A stretch of DNA of 64,000 nucleotides from Paenibacillus alvei DSM 29 (lineage in GTDB: Bacteria; Bacillota; Bacilli; Paenibacillales; Paenibacillaceae). Position 1 is the first letter of the stretch. Each line of letters starts with the position of its first letter. The stretch is from the NCBI RefSeq assembly GCF_000293805.1, contig NZ_AMBZ01000006.1, positions 372,001 to 436,000 on the forward strand, in the 5' to 3' direction. The translations under genes were made by a program, and so were the position numbers. The notes under the pieces are model-generated. The model searched no databases and was not told where the DNA came from. It saw only the letters and a list, made by a program, of their open reading frames with translations. This document shows positions 45,614 through 54,583 of this stretch, piece after piece.

Positions 45614-45657
45614 AACCCTCTGCTGGCGGCTATTGAGCCTCACCAGCAGAGGGTTTT
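45614..45657. terminator. Bidirectional terminator, perfect 13-bp stem
   Basis: AACCCTCTGCTGG/CCAGCAGAGGGTT between the convergent pgtP-like and signal peptidase genes, followed by TTTTCTG. Confidence 0.92.
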
Positions 45658-45677
45658 CTGTATAAGACTATTACGTG

Positions 45678-46175
45678 CTATTTACTAAAAACATGTGTGG
45701 GCACAATAGCCAGCACCTTGCCAATAATCTCATCCTTTTTAACAAACGGCTTCGCCCATAAGTGAGAATCGTAGCTATTATTCCGGTTATCTCCTAGGAA
45801 GAAATAGTGATCCTGCGGTACCGTAATCGGTCCATAGGAGTAGTTCATTTTCTCTTGTATATAAGGCTCATCGACTGGGGCGTCATTTCGATAGAGCTTG
45901 CCGTTCTTGACTTCGATACGATCCCCTGGCAAGCCAATAAGACGCTTTACATACCGTTCTTCAGCAACCGGGGAATGAAACACAACTATGTCCCCATTCT
46001 GCAAACTAGTAAGCCACATCATTTTTTCCACGATGAGGTGATCCTTCTTCTCTATCGTGGGGATCATCGAGCCTGTTGGTACGCTCATAGCCTCTGCAAC
46101 ATAAGCCTTAATAAACAGTGAAAGACATACTGCTATTAAAATACTTGGAATCCATTGCTTAAACGATTTCCACAT
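45678..46175 (-). CDS. Signal peptidase I
   Basis: 165 residues, the usual Gram-positive Sip size. One N-terminal anchor (SILIAVCLSLFIKAYVAEAM) is followed by the catalytic serine S36 in PTGSMIPT and lysine K77 in RYVKRLIGLPGD. Boxes GDIVVFHSP and FFLGDNRNNSYDSH complete the family set. It cleaves signal peptides outside the membrane. AAAGGAG precedes ATG 46175. It is one of probably several Sip paralogues in the genome. Confidence 0.95.
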   Translation of the reverse strand: MWKSFKQWIPSILIAVCLSLFIKAYVAEAMSVPTGSMIPTIEKKDHLIVEKMMWLTSLQNGDIVVFHSPVAEERYVKRLIGLPGDRIEVKNGKLYRNDAPVDEPYIQEKMNYSYGPITVPQDHYFFLGDNRNNSYDSHLWAKPFVKKDEIIGKVLAIVPTHVFSK

Positions 46176-46361
46176 AGTTCAGCTCCTTTCCCCTAAGAAT
46201 AGCGCTTTATGTAACTTTGAGTTGCTCCCCGCATTCCTGCGAATAATAAAATGATACCAAAAATGACTGACACTTGCCAACACGTCCCTCGCCTTAATCC
46301 CTTGTTCCACGGCAGTATCCAATATGTTATAGACCTTGTCCCCCATACTGCTCGGTCAAAA

Positions 46362-47555
46362 CTATTTCGCTACATGATGAGAAACGGGTTGCACATGAAT
46401 CCGATTCACCCCCCATATCGTCAGTATCGCAAATAATACGCCAAAAGCAGCAAATCCGATGCTTGAACCGAGCATTGCAATAACCAGTCTACAAATGAGC
46501 GGCCCAGCAGACATTCCAATATAACGAATTAGATTATATATACCCAAAGCACTTGCTCTCTGCTCCTCAAATTCATTGCTGACCATCGTTGAGAACAGCG
46601 GAGCGATTACCCCGCCAGCTATGCCGTACAATACTAATCCTATTGATAATCCTGCCAACGAAAACGATTCTGTCAAAGCAAAAATAATGATACTGCCTGC
46701 CGCTAATAGATTGCCATATAGGAATAATTTGCTGTGAGCAACCTTAGCTTGAATGGCTTTGTACACAACTGTTCCGATAATCGTACTAATTGCCATTGGC
46801 AAATAAAGCAGGCCGACAACGGCCAAACTCAAATGATAGTGATCTGTCAAAAGTGCAGGCAAGTAGACAAGGATTGCAAAGTACAGGAAGAAATACAAGA
46901 ATCCAAGAGTGAGAATGCCTCTGCCTACAGAATTGCGGAATACAGCTCCATATTGAACCACCATGCTTCTAAGATTGATAGATGCCGCTCGTTTTGGCGT
47001 GTCCTTCGGATAATACGAGCCATTGGCGAGCAGCAAGGCAACAGATACCGCAGTAAGGAACCAGAAGATACCTGGATAGCTGTATCTTTCTCCGATAAAG
47101 CCGCCAAGCACCGGTGCTGCTGCAGGGGCGATGGACAACAGCATTTGATAAGATCCCATCGCGCTTCCCCGCTCCGCTCCATGAAACAAGCTGCCGATTG
47201 TCGTCGCCGCAATTAACGGAATCGCTGCCGTTCCGACGGCTTGCAATGCTCGAAACACGAGAAACCAAGCAAAATCCTTTGTAACCGCACAGCCAATGCT
47301 GGCAGCTATGGCAATGACGATACTAGGCATCAGAATGAACCGTGCCCCCTTCACATCAATAAGGGCTCCGCACACGATCTGCATGATAGCTACGATAAAT
47401 ATAAACACCGATACAGAAGCATTCACCATCGACAACGATACCTGAAAAGTATCTCTCAATAAGGGGATAATCGGCGAATATATATTTTGCATCAGTGAGG
47501 CGAAGAACGTACTTAAACAGACGATATATAAAATAAGCTTAGCGTTGGAACGCAT
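46362..47555 (-). CDS. MFS transporter, Bcr/CflA-like drug exporter
   Basis: 397 residues, 12 helices. The 2-3 loop is GALIDVKGARFILMPSIV and helices 4-5 include FRALQAVGTAAIPLIAATTIGSLF and QMLLSIAPAAAPVLGGFIGE, the antiporter motif C of drug exporters. ATG 47555 has AGAGGAGG upstream. It is the second gene after a MarR regulator on the same strand (32-base gap), so it is probably repressed by it and induced by a toxic compound. Confidence 0.9.
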   Translation of the reverse strand: MRSNAKLILYIVCLSTFFASLMQNIYSPIIPLLRDTFQVSLSMVNASVSVFIFIVAIMQIVCGALIDVKGARFILMPSIVIAIAASIGCAVTKDFAWFLVFRALQAVGTAAIPLIAATTIGSLFHGAERGSAMGSYQMLLSIAPAAAPVLGGFIGERYSYPGIFWFLTAVSVALLLANGSYYPKDTPKRAASINLRSMVVQYGAVFRNSVGRGILTLGFLYFFLYFAILVYLPALLTDHYHLSLAVVGLLYLPMAISTIIGTVVYKAIQAKVAHSKLFLYGNLLAAGSIIIFALTESFSLAGLSIGLVLYGIAGGVIAPLFSTMVSNEFEEQRASALGIYNLIRYIGMSAGPLICRLVIAMLGSSIGFAAFGVLFAILTIWGVNRIHVQPVSHHVAK

Positions 47556-47587
47556 ATATTTCCCTCCTCTATCATTCAAATCTTGGT

Positions 47588-48100
47588 TTATTTCGATTCA
47601 GGTGCAGTGACAAGCAATTGTCCCTCCTGTATAGCCGTTATTCCATCCTGCAGGAGCTGCTTCATGAACTCCAACTGCTCTGTGCTGTAGCGGCTAATAA
47701 AGCGATTAAATAACTGATGTGCCCGATCATGATATTGTTCATGCAGGGAAAACACCTTTTTCCCCATCGGAGTCAACCGAAAGTATATCTCCTTCTTGTT
47801 GTCATTCAGTTGAGACTTGCGAATCCACCCCTCCTTCAAAAGCCTGCTATTGATCTTCGAAATATTCCCCTTGCTAATTCCCATCTTCTCCGCTATAGCT
47901 GTCAGGTTAATGGGCTCGGAATGTCCAATGCAGGACAGCACGTGAATTTCCGTTAGATGAAAGTTGTAGTGTTCCGAGACTGATTCTCTAATCTCCTCAA
48001 GAAAAGCTTCGCCTTCCAACTTCTCTTGAAGCTGCTGTTGATGAAGAAACTGTGTGTACAGTTCATGAACTTGATGTTTCAATGCCGAGTTATGATCCAC
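47588..48100 (-). CDS. MarR family transcriptional regulator
   Basis: 170 residues with the winged helix INLTAIAEKMGISKGNISKINSRLLKEGWI and wing NDNKKEIYFRLTPMGKKVF, preceded by the long dimerisation helix. GTG 48100 lies 8 bases after AAGGAG and is a better start than ATG 48121, which precedes that site. Two palindromic sites lie just upstream. It leads an operon with an MFS exporter. Confidence 0.9.
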   Translation of the reverse strand: MDHNSALKHQVHELYTQFLHQQQLQEKLEGEAFLEEIRESVSEHYNFHLTEIHVLSCIGHSEPINLTAIAEKMGISKGNISKINSRLLKEGWIRKSQLNDNKKEIYFRLTPMGKKVFSLHEQYHDRAHQLFNRFISRYSTEQLEFMKQLLQDGITAIQEGQLLVTAPESK

Positions 48101-48125
48101 TTCGAGCACTCCTTTGTGCATAATA

Positions 48126-48139
48126 GTTTCCTACGAAAC
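48126..48139. promoter_or_regulatory. Candidate MarR operator, proximal
   Basis: GTTTC-CTAC-GAAAC, inverted repeat, 26 bases upstream of the marR start. The same GTTTC-N4-GAAAC pattern recurs 64 bases further out. Confidence 0.6.
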
Positions 48140-48180
48140 AATATTAATAAGGTTTTATATGAGGTTATTATATTTTAATA

Positions 48181-48212
48181 CTTATTATCGTTTCACATGA
48201 AACAATAATAAG
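48181..48212. promoter_or_regulatory. Candidate MarR operator, distal, long palindrome
   Basis: A 32-bp near-perfect palindrome: arms CTTATTATCGTTTCA and TGAAACAATAATAAG match at 14 of 15 positions around CA. The core is GTTTC-ACAT-GAAAC. It overlaps the probable promoter region of the marR-MFS operon. Confidence 0.7.
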
Positions 48213-48239
48213 ATTACTACGCCTGGCAATTATTTTCAA

Positions 48240-48388
48240 CCATTTTTTATCTTCGTATTCTTCATAACATCCTTTCTTGGTCAATTATCATGTCAATACT
48301 GTTTATCAAGCAGCATGTATTCATGGATGTGATTGCGGGTATCCTTGTCGCAGAAATGGTCTACACACTTATACGCAGATGGAGATAA
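48240..48388 (+). pseudogene. C-terminal relic of a PAP2 phosphatase
   Basis: A plus-strand frame reads ...WSIIMSILFIKQHVFMDVIAGILVAEMVYTLIRRWR and stops. FIKQH-x3-D-(V/I)-IAG is the last motif of PAP2 lipid phosphatases. No start or earlier motif is present. It lies beside the MarR operator and before a terminator. Confidence 0.65.
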
Positions 48389-48417
48389 CGGCTCAAGTGC
48401 ATCTTATCCGCTATTCT

Positions 48418-48461
48418 AAAAAAGGGAGAAGCCCGTTTCGGTACACGAGCATCTCCCTTTA
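48418..48461. terminator. Bidirectional terminator
   Basis: A perfect 9-bp stem AAAGGGAGA/TCTCCCTTT with an extra A/T run on the left. It ends the YdcF gene on the minus strand. Confidence 0.85.
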
Positions 48462-48472
48462 TTCCATATTGG

Positions 48473-49207
48473 TTACACAAGAAAAGCCTTAATCATCGCG
48501 AGAAATTCGCGAATCATATTCGTTGGTTTAAGATGTGTTGGGGAATCGCTGGAGATTCCGTATGGTGCGAATCCAATTCTCTTAGCAAGCATCTTGGATC
48601 GATACATGTGAAAGTCACTCGTAACGATCATCAGGTTCGTTTTAAAGACTCCTCTATCTTGAAGTAAAGCTTGTGAGAACCGCAAGTTTTCTTTCGTGGT
48701 TGTCGATTTGCTTTCTACAATTATTTGTTCCTTGGAAACGCCGTTTCGAATAAGATACTGCGCCATTGCAACCGCCTCCGGTATATCTTCGCCAGGTCCC
48801 TGGCCTCCCGAGACGATGACAGGTATTTGAGGATTTGCACGAATATATGGCAGGCTGGCATCGAGCCTATCTTTCAATGTAGCGGATAGCTCAGTGCCTT
48901 TAAGCCCGGTACCGAGCACAATTACATAATCAACGGGCATCTGATCACGATCATCCGAGCCCATCTCCGATAGGATAAGCGATTCAATGACGATAAATAG
49001 AATTAGGCATGCTGCTGTGCCAATGAGCAAAACGTTGCGGAACCACTTATGCTTACGATAGTTAAATTTACTCAACAGAATATAGAGAAAACTTAGTGAG
49101 CATATCAACGCGACCTCAAAAGTCCTCCCGTATATAACGAACAATCCAATACACAGCCCAATCAAAGCAATATCAATAAACTGTGACTTCCGATTCCAGC
49201 TATTCAT
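48473..49207 (-). CDS. YdcF family membrane protein (DUF218)
   Basis: 244 residues. Two or three N-terminal helices (FIDIALIGLCIGLFVIYG, VALICSLSFLYILL, VLLIGTAACLILFIVIESLIL) precede a DUF218 domain: DYVIVLGTGLKG, RLDASLPYIRANPQIPVIVSGGQGPGE and the ESKSTTTKENLRFSQ block. ElyC/SanA relatives affect cell-envelope metabolism in E. coli; the activity is unproven. CAGGAG precedes ATG 49207. Confidence 0.9.
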   Translation of the reverse strand: MNSWNRKSQFIDIALIGLCIGLFVIYGRTFEVALICSLSFLYILLSKFNYRKHKWFRNVLLIGTAACLILFIVIESLILSEMGSDDRDQMPVDYVIVLGTGLKGTELSATLKDRLDASLPYIRANPQIPVIVSGGQGPGEDIPEAVAMAQYLIRNGVSKEQIIVESKSTTTKENLRFSQALLQDRGVFKTNLMIVTSDFHMYRSKMLAKRIGFAPYGISSDSPTHLKPTNMIREFLAMIKAFLV

Positions 49208-49222
49208 CTCACTCTCCTGCTT

Positions 49223-49525
49223 CTATGAGTTCACCAAGGTTAATCCACACTCTGGACAAATACGCTCATCCTTGCTCACCCGTTGTCCACAGCCTGGACA
49301 GCATTCACAATGACGAGTATCATCGCCTTGGTTAACAGATTGTGGAGTTGGTGCATGAACGAGTGTATGCCCGTTACCCATGCGCATTTCCACTAATATA
49401 TCTCTTATTTCTTTTATGTGCTCGGCCATCTTAGACTGTTCAACGGCAGATTGTATCAAATGATACCAAATATATAATCCGATTACAGCAAGAATGATGA
49501 TAACAACAATCTCCAAATGATTCAT
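49223..49525 (-). CDS. Single-helix protein with C-terminal zinc ribbon
   Basis: About 97-100 residues: one membrane helix (IVVIIILAVIGLYIWYHLI), a helical linker (AEHIKEIRDILVEMRMG) and a ribbon with two Cys pairs (CPGCG and CPECG), preceded by CECC. ATG 49525 directly touches its GAGAGG site, while TTG 49516 lies 9 bases away and may be the true start. It precedes the YdcF gene by 15 bases, so the two are likely co-transcribed. Confidence 0.7.
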   Translation of the reverse strand: MNHLEIVVIIILAVIGLYIWYHLIQSAVEQSKMAEHIKEIRDILVEMRMGNGHTLVHAPTPQSVNQGDDTRHCECCPGCGQRVSKDERICPECGLTLVNS

Positions 49526-49619
49526 CCTCTCAATTATGATGAAATAGAAAAACAAAATTAAATTGTGCAGAATGCCTCTATAAGTATCTTTGCTGTCTGC
49601 GGTTCTCTATGTCAAGAAC

Positions 49620-49955
49620 CTATTTTACAAGCACTCGACAATTGAATGGCTTCATGGAATCGCATACGTTCTCACCCGGAGCTTCACGGAAATAACGCTT
49701 CGTCTTGTCTGAATTATCTGCTCGATGAATATAGCCAATCGACTTGAATTAGTGAACCATATGTTCAAAGTCATCCCACGAACGAACAGATATTTGAATA
49801 TCGATAATCGGCTTGGCTGCCAATCCTTCCACAGAAGTAGAACCAATATGGTAGATCCGAGCAACTGCATCGCCTAGCGCTCCTCTTGTCCGTCGTCCAC
49901 TCTCAAGAAATTCCGTTTTCCACGATGAATGGTAAGGCACAATATCAATCTCCAT
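49620..49955 (-). pseudogene. Second GrpB family gene, stop-interrupted and truncated
   Basis: The frame starts MEIDIVPYHSSWKTEF and has YHIGSTSVEGLAAKPIIDIQISV, the GrpB core. After FEHMVH a TAA interrupts it, yet the same frame continues FKSIGYIHRADNSDKTKRYF and REAPGENV before ending. The expected final 60 or so residues are absent. The point mutation plus truncation suggests a truly dead gene. Confidence 0.8.
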
Positions 49956-50060
49956 AAGTCTTGCTATCTCCTCAAAAGTCTTCTAGTTTCATGTGCATAG
50001 ACAATTATAGATGGCGCACAGTCACTTCAACAGTAGCTGACACCTATCAAGTACCCCCGT

Positions 50061-50459
50061 CTATACAACCGTGTCAGTCACAATCGCCTGTACTTCGATC
50101 TCAACGAGCAGGGCAGGATCGATAAGCGCCTTAACTTCCACCATGGTAGCTACCGGGCAAATGTCGCGGAAAAATTCACCGTGAGCTCTGCCGATTTCTT
50201 CCCACTTTGATATGTCTGTGACGAATATTCTCGTTCGTACAACATCGGACATACTGGCCCCAACTTCGTGAAGCGCATCAGAAATAACTTGTAGAATATA
50301 TGTAGTTTGCGCATAGGCATCATTCACACCGACCGCTTTACCATCGCGCATCGCTGTTGTGCCCGCAACTTCGACTTGATTGCCCACTCGTATCACTCGG
50401 CAATAGCCTACCAACGGCTCCCAAGGTGATCCTGTAGTTACCCGGACTCGTTCAGTCAT
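50061..50459 (-). CDS. RidA family protein
   Basis: 132 residues of the YjgF/YER057c/RidA group: VTTGSPWEPLVGYCRVIRVGNQVEVAGTTAM at the N-terminus, ALHEVGASMSDVVRTRIFVTD with the conserved Arg, and FFRDICPVATMVEVKALIDPALLVEIEVQA. This arm usually hydrolyses reactive imines; this subgroup has unknown substrates. GAGGGAG precedes ATG 50459. It stands alone. Confidence 0.92.
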   Translation of the reverse strand: MTERVRVTTGSPWEPLVGYCRVIRVGNQVEVAGTTAMRDGKAVGVNDAYAQTTYILQVISDALHEVGASMSDVVRTRIFVTDISKWEEIGRAHGEFFRDICPVATMVEVKALIDPALLVEIEVQAIVTDTVV

Positions 50460-50495
50460 GTATCCAACTCCCTCTATATTACTCCGATGTTACCA

Positions 50496-51047
50496 TTAGA
50501 GCTTCTTATAATAAATAACGGTTGCGTGGTAACTTCCATCTGCAGACTTGGCGAATTCCGGAATCCGCCCAGCTTCTATATACCCATTCGAGTGGTACAA
50601 CAAGTTGGAAGGATCTCCTTCTCTTGTATCAAGCACCAGCAGGCTTCGTGCTTCATCGTGCGCGCAGTCTTCCACAATACGCAGCAACCCCTTGGCAATT
50701 CCCATTCTTCGCTGGGATGGGTGCACCATCAGCTTCGCCACTTCCGCACGATGAAGGGCATTGGGCTTTTGAGCGAGATGCAGTTGAATTGTACCGCACA
50801 CTTGACCGTTAACTACTGCAATCCACAGACGCATCCCAGGCTGCAGTACTTCGGCCCAATAGTCTTCCGCCATCTTACGATCCAGCGGAGGCAGGAAACC
50901 TATTGATGCATTATCATTCACGATGTCCATTAACAACGAAGATAACCCATGAAGCACTTCTTCATCCAACTGCTCCACCTGTCTAATTTGAACACGATTA
51001 TCTATAGAACTCCACTCCGTTCGTCTGTCATCTATATTCCAGAACAT
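50496..51047 (-). CDS. GNAT family N-acetyltransferase
   Basis: Up to 183 residues: VQIRQVEQLDEEVLHGLSSLL, GTIQLHLAQKPNALHRAEVAKLMVHPSQRRMGIAKGLLRIVE as the acetyl-CoA loop, and DPSNLLYHSNGYIEAGRIPEF as motif B. The ribosome site before ATG 51047 is weak, so the start is uncertain by up to 20 codons. It follows the AraC gene divergently. The substrate is unknown; tabtoxin-resistance-like acetyltransferases have a similar layout. Confidence 0.85.
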   Translation of the reverse strand: MFWNIDDRRTEWSSIDNRVQIRQVEQLDEEVLHGLSSLLMDIVNDNASIGFLPPLDRKMAEDYWAEVLQPGMRLWIAVVNGQVCGTIQLHLAQKPNALHRAEVAKLMVHPSQRRMGIAKGLLRIVEDCAHDEARSLLVLDTREGDPSNLLYHSNGYIEAGRIPEFAKSADGSYHATVIYYKKL

Positions 51048-51230
51048 GCTTCACAAAATCCTCAATTCCCATGATATCTATTATTATCCACTTCAACAGA
51101 GCCTGTCAAAGAAAGAAGTGCCTAAAAAACATCGACAATACTGCTCCTACTCTCTTTACTTCAATCGTACCGATAGGTATAATTCGAGCCAATGCTCCAT
51201 TTGTCAATTCAGTATAGGAGGAGTAATAAC

Positions 51231-52022
51231 ATGCCTGAGATTGAGTGTCCCTACGGCCTTATTTTGTATTTTGGCAGCGACCATTTATCTTTTCTCACGA
51301 ACAAGGTACAGGCAGATAATCACAGCCATAATTACATTCAGCTTACGATCGGCCTCCAGCAAGATGTAGTGATCACCGTAGAAGAACAAGCCTATCAAGC
51401 CTCTGGCTTCATTTTGCAGTCCAATGCCGTTCATGAGCTGCACGGACTTGGACAATGGCAATGGTATATGCTCGTCAACCCTGAATCCGCATTCGGTGAG
51501 CACCTGAAGCGAACCTATTTACAGAATTCGAAAATGCATGTCCTGAGCAGCATTCAAATAGAAGCGCTGCAGCATCTTGCAATCGCGCAATTATTCTCAA
51601 TAAAGGATCCTGACGATTACGGCAGTACATGGAGCACATGCAAGCACATATTGGGTTTTCCAGATAACAGCCTCAGCAACCTGCAATCTGTTCTGGATGA
51701 ACGTCTCCACAGCATCATGCAAGCAATTGAGACGATTCCTGCTCATCAATTGACCGTGAAGACACTTAGTAAGAAACTATTTCTATCTGAGAGCAGACTG
51801 TCCCATCTATTTAAAAATAGGGCTGGCATTTCACTAGCAAGTTACCTTGTTCATCACAAATTAGAAACTGCATTTCATGCCATCTTTAACGGAAAACCCA
51901 TGACCGAGGCTGCTATGGACGCGGGCTTTAATAGCTCCTCTCATTTTTCAAGAACGGTAAGAGACAAGCTTGGCATGACTGCTCGCGCAATTGTTCAACA
52001 TAGCAGATATTTGAAAGTATAA
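51231..52022 (+). CDS. AraC family transcriptional regulator
   Basis: 263 residues. An N-terminal cupin-like ligand domain (LSFLTNKVQADNHSHNYIQLTIGLQQ) is followed by the double HTH (LTVKTLSKKLFLSESRLSHLFKNRAGISLASYLVHHKLE and AAMDAGFNSSSHFSRTVRDKLGM). AGGAGGAG precedes ATG 51231. The next gene, transglutaminase-like, follows 44 bases downstream and could be in the same transcript. The effector is unknown. Confidence 0.92.
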   Translation: MPEIECPYGLILYFGSDHLSFLTNKVQADNHSHNYIQLTIGLQQDVVITVEEQAYQASGFILQSNAVHELHGLGQWQWYMLVNPESAFGEHLKRTYLQNSKMHVLSSIQIEALQHLAIAQLFSIKDPDDYGSTWSTCKHILGFPDNSLSNLQSVLDERLHSIMQAIETIPAHQLTVKTLSKKLFLSESRLSHLFKNRAGISLASYLVHHKLETAFHAIFNGKPMTEAAMDAGFNSSSHFSRTVRDKLGMTARAIVQHSRYLKV

Positions 52023-52066
52023 CGTCCCCCACTCCCTTATAGTTGAAGGGAGAAGGGGGAATGGAC

Positions 52067-52708
52067 ATGAAATCCTATTTGCAGGCAACGTCGCTAGTCG
52101 ATTATAACCATCCAACGATACAGAAGCTTATCTTAGAACGATTCTGGAATGAAGCCAATGACTACGAAAAGATTCGCCAAATATACGATTACGTGCGCAA
52201 TCAAATTAAATTCGGTTATAACCGGGGAGACGATATACCCGCCTCAGAAGTTCTTGCAGATGGCTATGGCCAGTGCAATACGAAAAGCATCCTGCTTATG
52301 GCTTTACTGCGTGGAGTCGGAATCCCTTGTCGTATTCATGGCTTCTATATCGATAAGAAAATGCAAAAGGGAGCACTTACCGGCATTGTCTATACATTTG
52401 CTCCCCGCAACATTGTTCATGCCTGGACAGAGGTACAATATCAAGGGAAATGGATCGCTTTAGAAGGTGTCATTATTGATGATCCTTACCTATATCAAGT
52501 AAAAGAAATGCTTTGCAGCTATAATGGGGGCCATATCGGATACGGCGTTTCCGTGAAAGACAAAAAGAACATCAATTTATGCTGGCGTGGCGACAGCACC
52601 TATATTCAGAACTTTTCAATCACAGAGGATTTAGGCTGCTTCGATAGCCCGGATGAATTTTTTCCGCCTATAACAATACGCAGAGTCCATTCAAAAAAGC
52701 CATGTTGA
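52067..52708 (+). CDS. Transglutaminase-like domain protein
   Basis: 213 residues with the cysteine-protease-like triad of transglutaminase-core proteins: Cys in ADGYGQCNTKSILLMALLR, His in NIVHAWTEVQYQGKW and Asp in the following strand. There is no signal peptide. ATG 52067 is 8 bases from a GGGGGA site, so it is preferred over ATG 52061. A strong terminator follows after about 90 bases. The function is unknown. Confidence 0.88.
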   Translation: MKSYLQATSLVDYNHPTIQKLILERFWNEANDYEKIRQIYDYVRNQIKFGYNRGDDIPASEVLADGYGQCNTKSILLMALLRGVGIPCRIHGFYIDKKMQKGALTGIVYTFAPRNIVHAWTEVQYQGKWIALEGVIIDDPYLYQVKEMLCSYNGGHIGYGVSVKDKKNINLCWRGDSTYIQNFSITEDLGCFDSPDEFFPPITIRRVHSKKPC

Positions 52709-52800
52709 ATTTGCTTCGCAAGCGGATCAATCGACGAACAGACGCAATACGGGAAGGCAAGTTGAAATAATATCAAGCTAAAGCTAACCTCAACATAAAC

Positions 52801-52838
52801 AGCCTATCTCTCCGAAGAGGATAGGCTATTTTTCTTTC
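52801..52838 (+). terminator. Terminator after the transglutaminase-like gene
   Basis: A perfect 8-bp stem AGCCTATC/GATAGGCT, then ATTTTTCTTTC. Confidence 0.9.
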
Positions 52839-52993
52839 TCCTTCCCAATCGATTTAGGGCAACCAAAATTCGCCGACAGAGCCGCCACACGTTAAATGAA
52901 GCCCCGTTCTCAATTAAGGTGAGACTTTCGCTTGCTCATTGTCCTTCTCGCAATCTCTTTCACTTTATTATTCATGTGACAAGTCCTGCTTCA

Positions 52994-53875
52994 TTACGCC
53001 TGCGCGATTTTTGGGAGCTTTATGTGATCAAGAGATTGAAGACGATTCGGCAAAATGAATAAATTATCATCTGATGCTTCTGGATACTCGACCCTAAATC
53101 CACCTTGCTCAGGATGAAATTGATAGTACACCCGTTCCGTCTGTTCTGTAGCAATCCGATGTACAAGTTGCGAAAGATCAATTTGCTTAGGGGACAGGAC
53201 ATCGTACAGTTGTATCGAATTTCCATCTTGCATAAAAATAACGACTGCATCTAATTCTTCAATGAAATACAGATGATCCTCAAACACATGCAAGCAATAC
53301 CAAGAGAAGATTCCTTCTGCATGAATAGCGTCGCACGTCGAACATCTTACGTTCCGTGAAGCATAGTATCGCATGACAAGCTCCCAATCCTGTACCTCTG
53401 TTACGTTTAGCTTCCGCATGTGAGGACGATGGTCGAGTGCCACTTGCGTATTTATCACCGAGTAGAACTCCGGTTCTTGTACTTTACGAAAACCAAACTT
53501 CGGGTAGAAATCGAGAACCGTTCGATTCGCATATAAGTACATAAAGCTGCATTTTTGCTGATATTCTTCGATTACGATTTCCATTAGCTTTCTCGACAGT
53601 CCTTGATTCCGATACGCTTCATCCGTCATGACCGTGCCAATCATAATGGCTTCGTGAATTTCATTGTTCACAATGATATCCATTACATTCACTGAGACAT
53701 TCGCAATGACTCTATCTCCATCGGCATAGGAATAACAAATATACCGATCATTCCAGCATCCTCGCTGATACCAATCTTCAAACTGAATGCCGAATGATCG
53801 CTGCGCCAATTCATTGAAGCTTACACGGTATTTATCGATGTCTTTATAATCCTTAATAAATACGAGTTCATTCAT
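52994..53875 (-). CDS. GNAT family N-acetyltransferase, long form
   Basis: 293 residues. The GNAT core occupies residues 10-135 (IGTVMTDEAYRNQGLSRKLMEIVIEE and FMYLYANRTVLDFYPKFGFRKV). A second domain of about 150 residues follows, with C-x2-C (RCSTCDA) and strands resembling Eis-type two-domain acetyltransferases. GAGGGAG precedes ATG 53875. The substrate is unknown. Confidence 0.87.
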   Translation of the reverse strand: MNELVFIKDYKDIDKYRVSFNELAQRSFGIQFEDWYQRGCWNDRYICYSYADGDRVIANVSVNVMDIIVNNEIHEAIMIGTVMTDEAYRNQGLSRKLMEIVIEEYQQKCSFMYLYANRTVLDFYPKFGFRKVQEPEFYSVINTQVALDHRPHMRKLNVTEVQDWELVMRYYASRNVRCSTCDAIHAEGIFSWYCLHVFEDHLYFIEELDAVVIFMQDGNSIQLYDVLSPKQIDLSQLVHRIATEQTERVYYQFHPEQGGFRVEYPEASDDNLFILPNRLQSLDHIKLPKIAQA

Positions 53876-54031
53876 AATAACGCTCCCTCATCGCCTTGTT
53901 CATTTACCGGCTACTTATACTAGGTGACGCTCCGATCTGATATCCAGCATACCTTTCTCACACGAAGAGATCCCTTCTTCCACAGATCCTAGGTGTTCAA
54001 TATTCTCCTCCCAAGTAGAAACTGTTGGAAA

Positions 54032-54541
54032 TTAAAGCGCTCGCCTTTCAATCGTATTCAGCAATGCACGGTTGTTGGCAATAATCACTCTCTTGCGATC
54101 ATATTCATCAGTTAACTTCATAATGGCAGGAAGACTCTTCGCAAAATAATCCTTGTTCCAGACAAACAGCATCGTATATAAATTATGCAGTGTTTGCTTA
54201 TAGTTGGCTGATTCAATTCCGAGCCTTGTTCGCACAAATCTGCGCACGACCCTAAATTGAGTTGCCAGCTTATTCGGTTTAATAATGACGATAATATCTG
54301 CTTGCCGAAAGCTATCCATCCCCCACTTGTAATGAACGCCTTCGATAAGCCACGAGTCCTGCTGCAATATGTCCATCAGGAGTGCGTCTCTGACCTCGAC
54401 TGGATTTCGATGCTGTTCCTCCTCTGTACGATTCCATACGAGATTATCAAGCTCATAATACGGAACACTGTATTTCCTGGATAATTCCTTGGCTATGTAT
54501 GTCTTTCCACTGCCGCAAGGGCCAATGATGCGAATTTTCAA
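54032..54541 (-). CDS. P-loop kinase-like protein, FlaR/topology-modulation type
   Basis: 169 residues with Walker A IIGPCGSGKTYIAKEL, YELDNLVW, WLIEGVHYKW and the lid-like RRFVRTRLG, the pattern of adenylate-kinase-related proteins annotated as DNA topology modulation protein FlaR. The actual substrate is unknown. TTG 54541 is the start, with AAGGTGGGGAG upstream. It is separate from neighbours. Confidence 0.88.
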   Translation of the reverse strand: MKIRIIGPCGSGKTYIAKELSRKYSVPYYELDNLVWNRTEEEQHRNPVEVRDALLMDILQQDSWLIEGVHYKWGMDSFRQADIIVIIKPNKLATQFRVVRRFVRTRLGIESANYKQTLHNLYTMLFVWNKDYFAKSLPAIMKLTDEYDRKRVIIANNRALLNTIERRAL

Positions 54542-54583
54542 GTCTCCCCACCTTCTTTCTTTTAAGTGGTTCCTATGGTTTTT

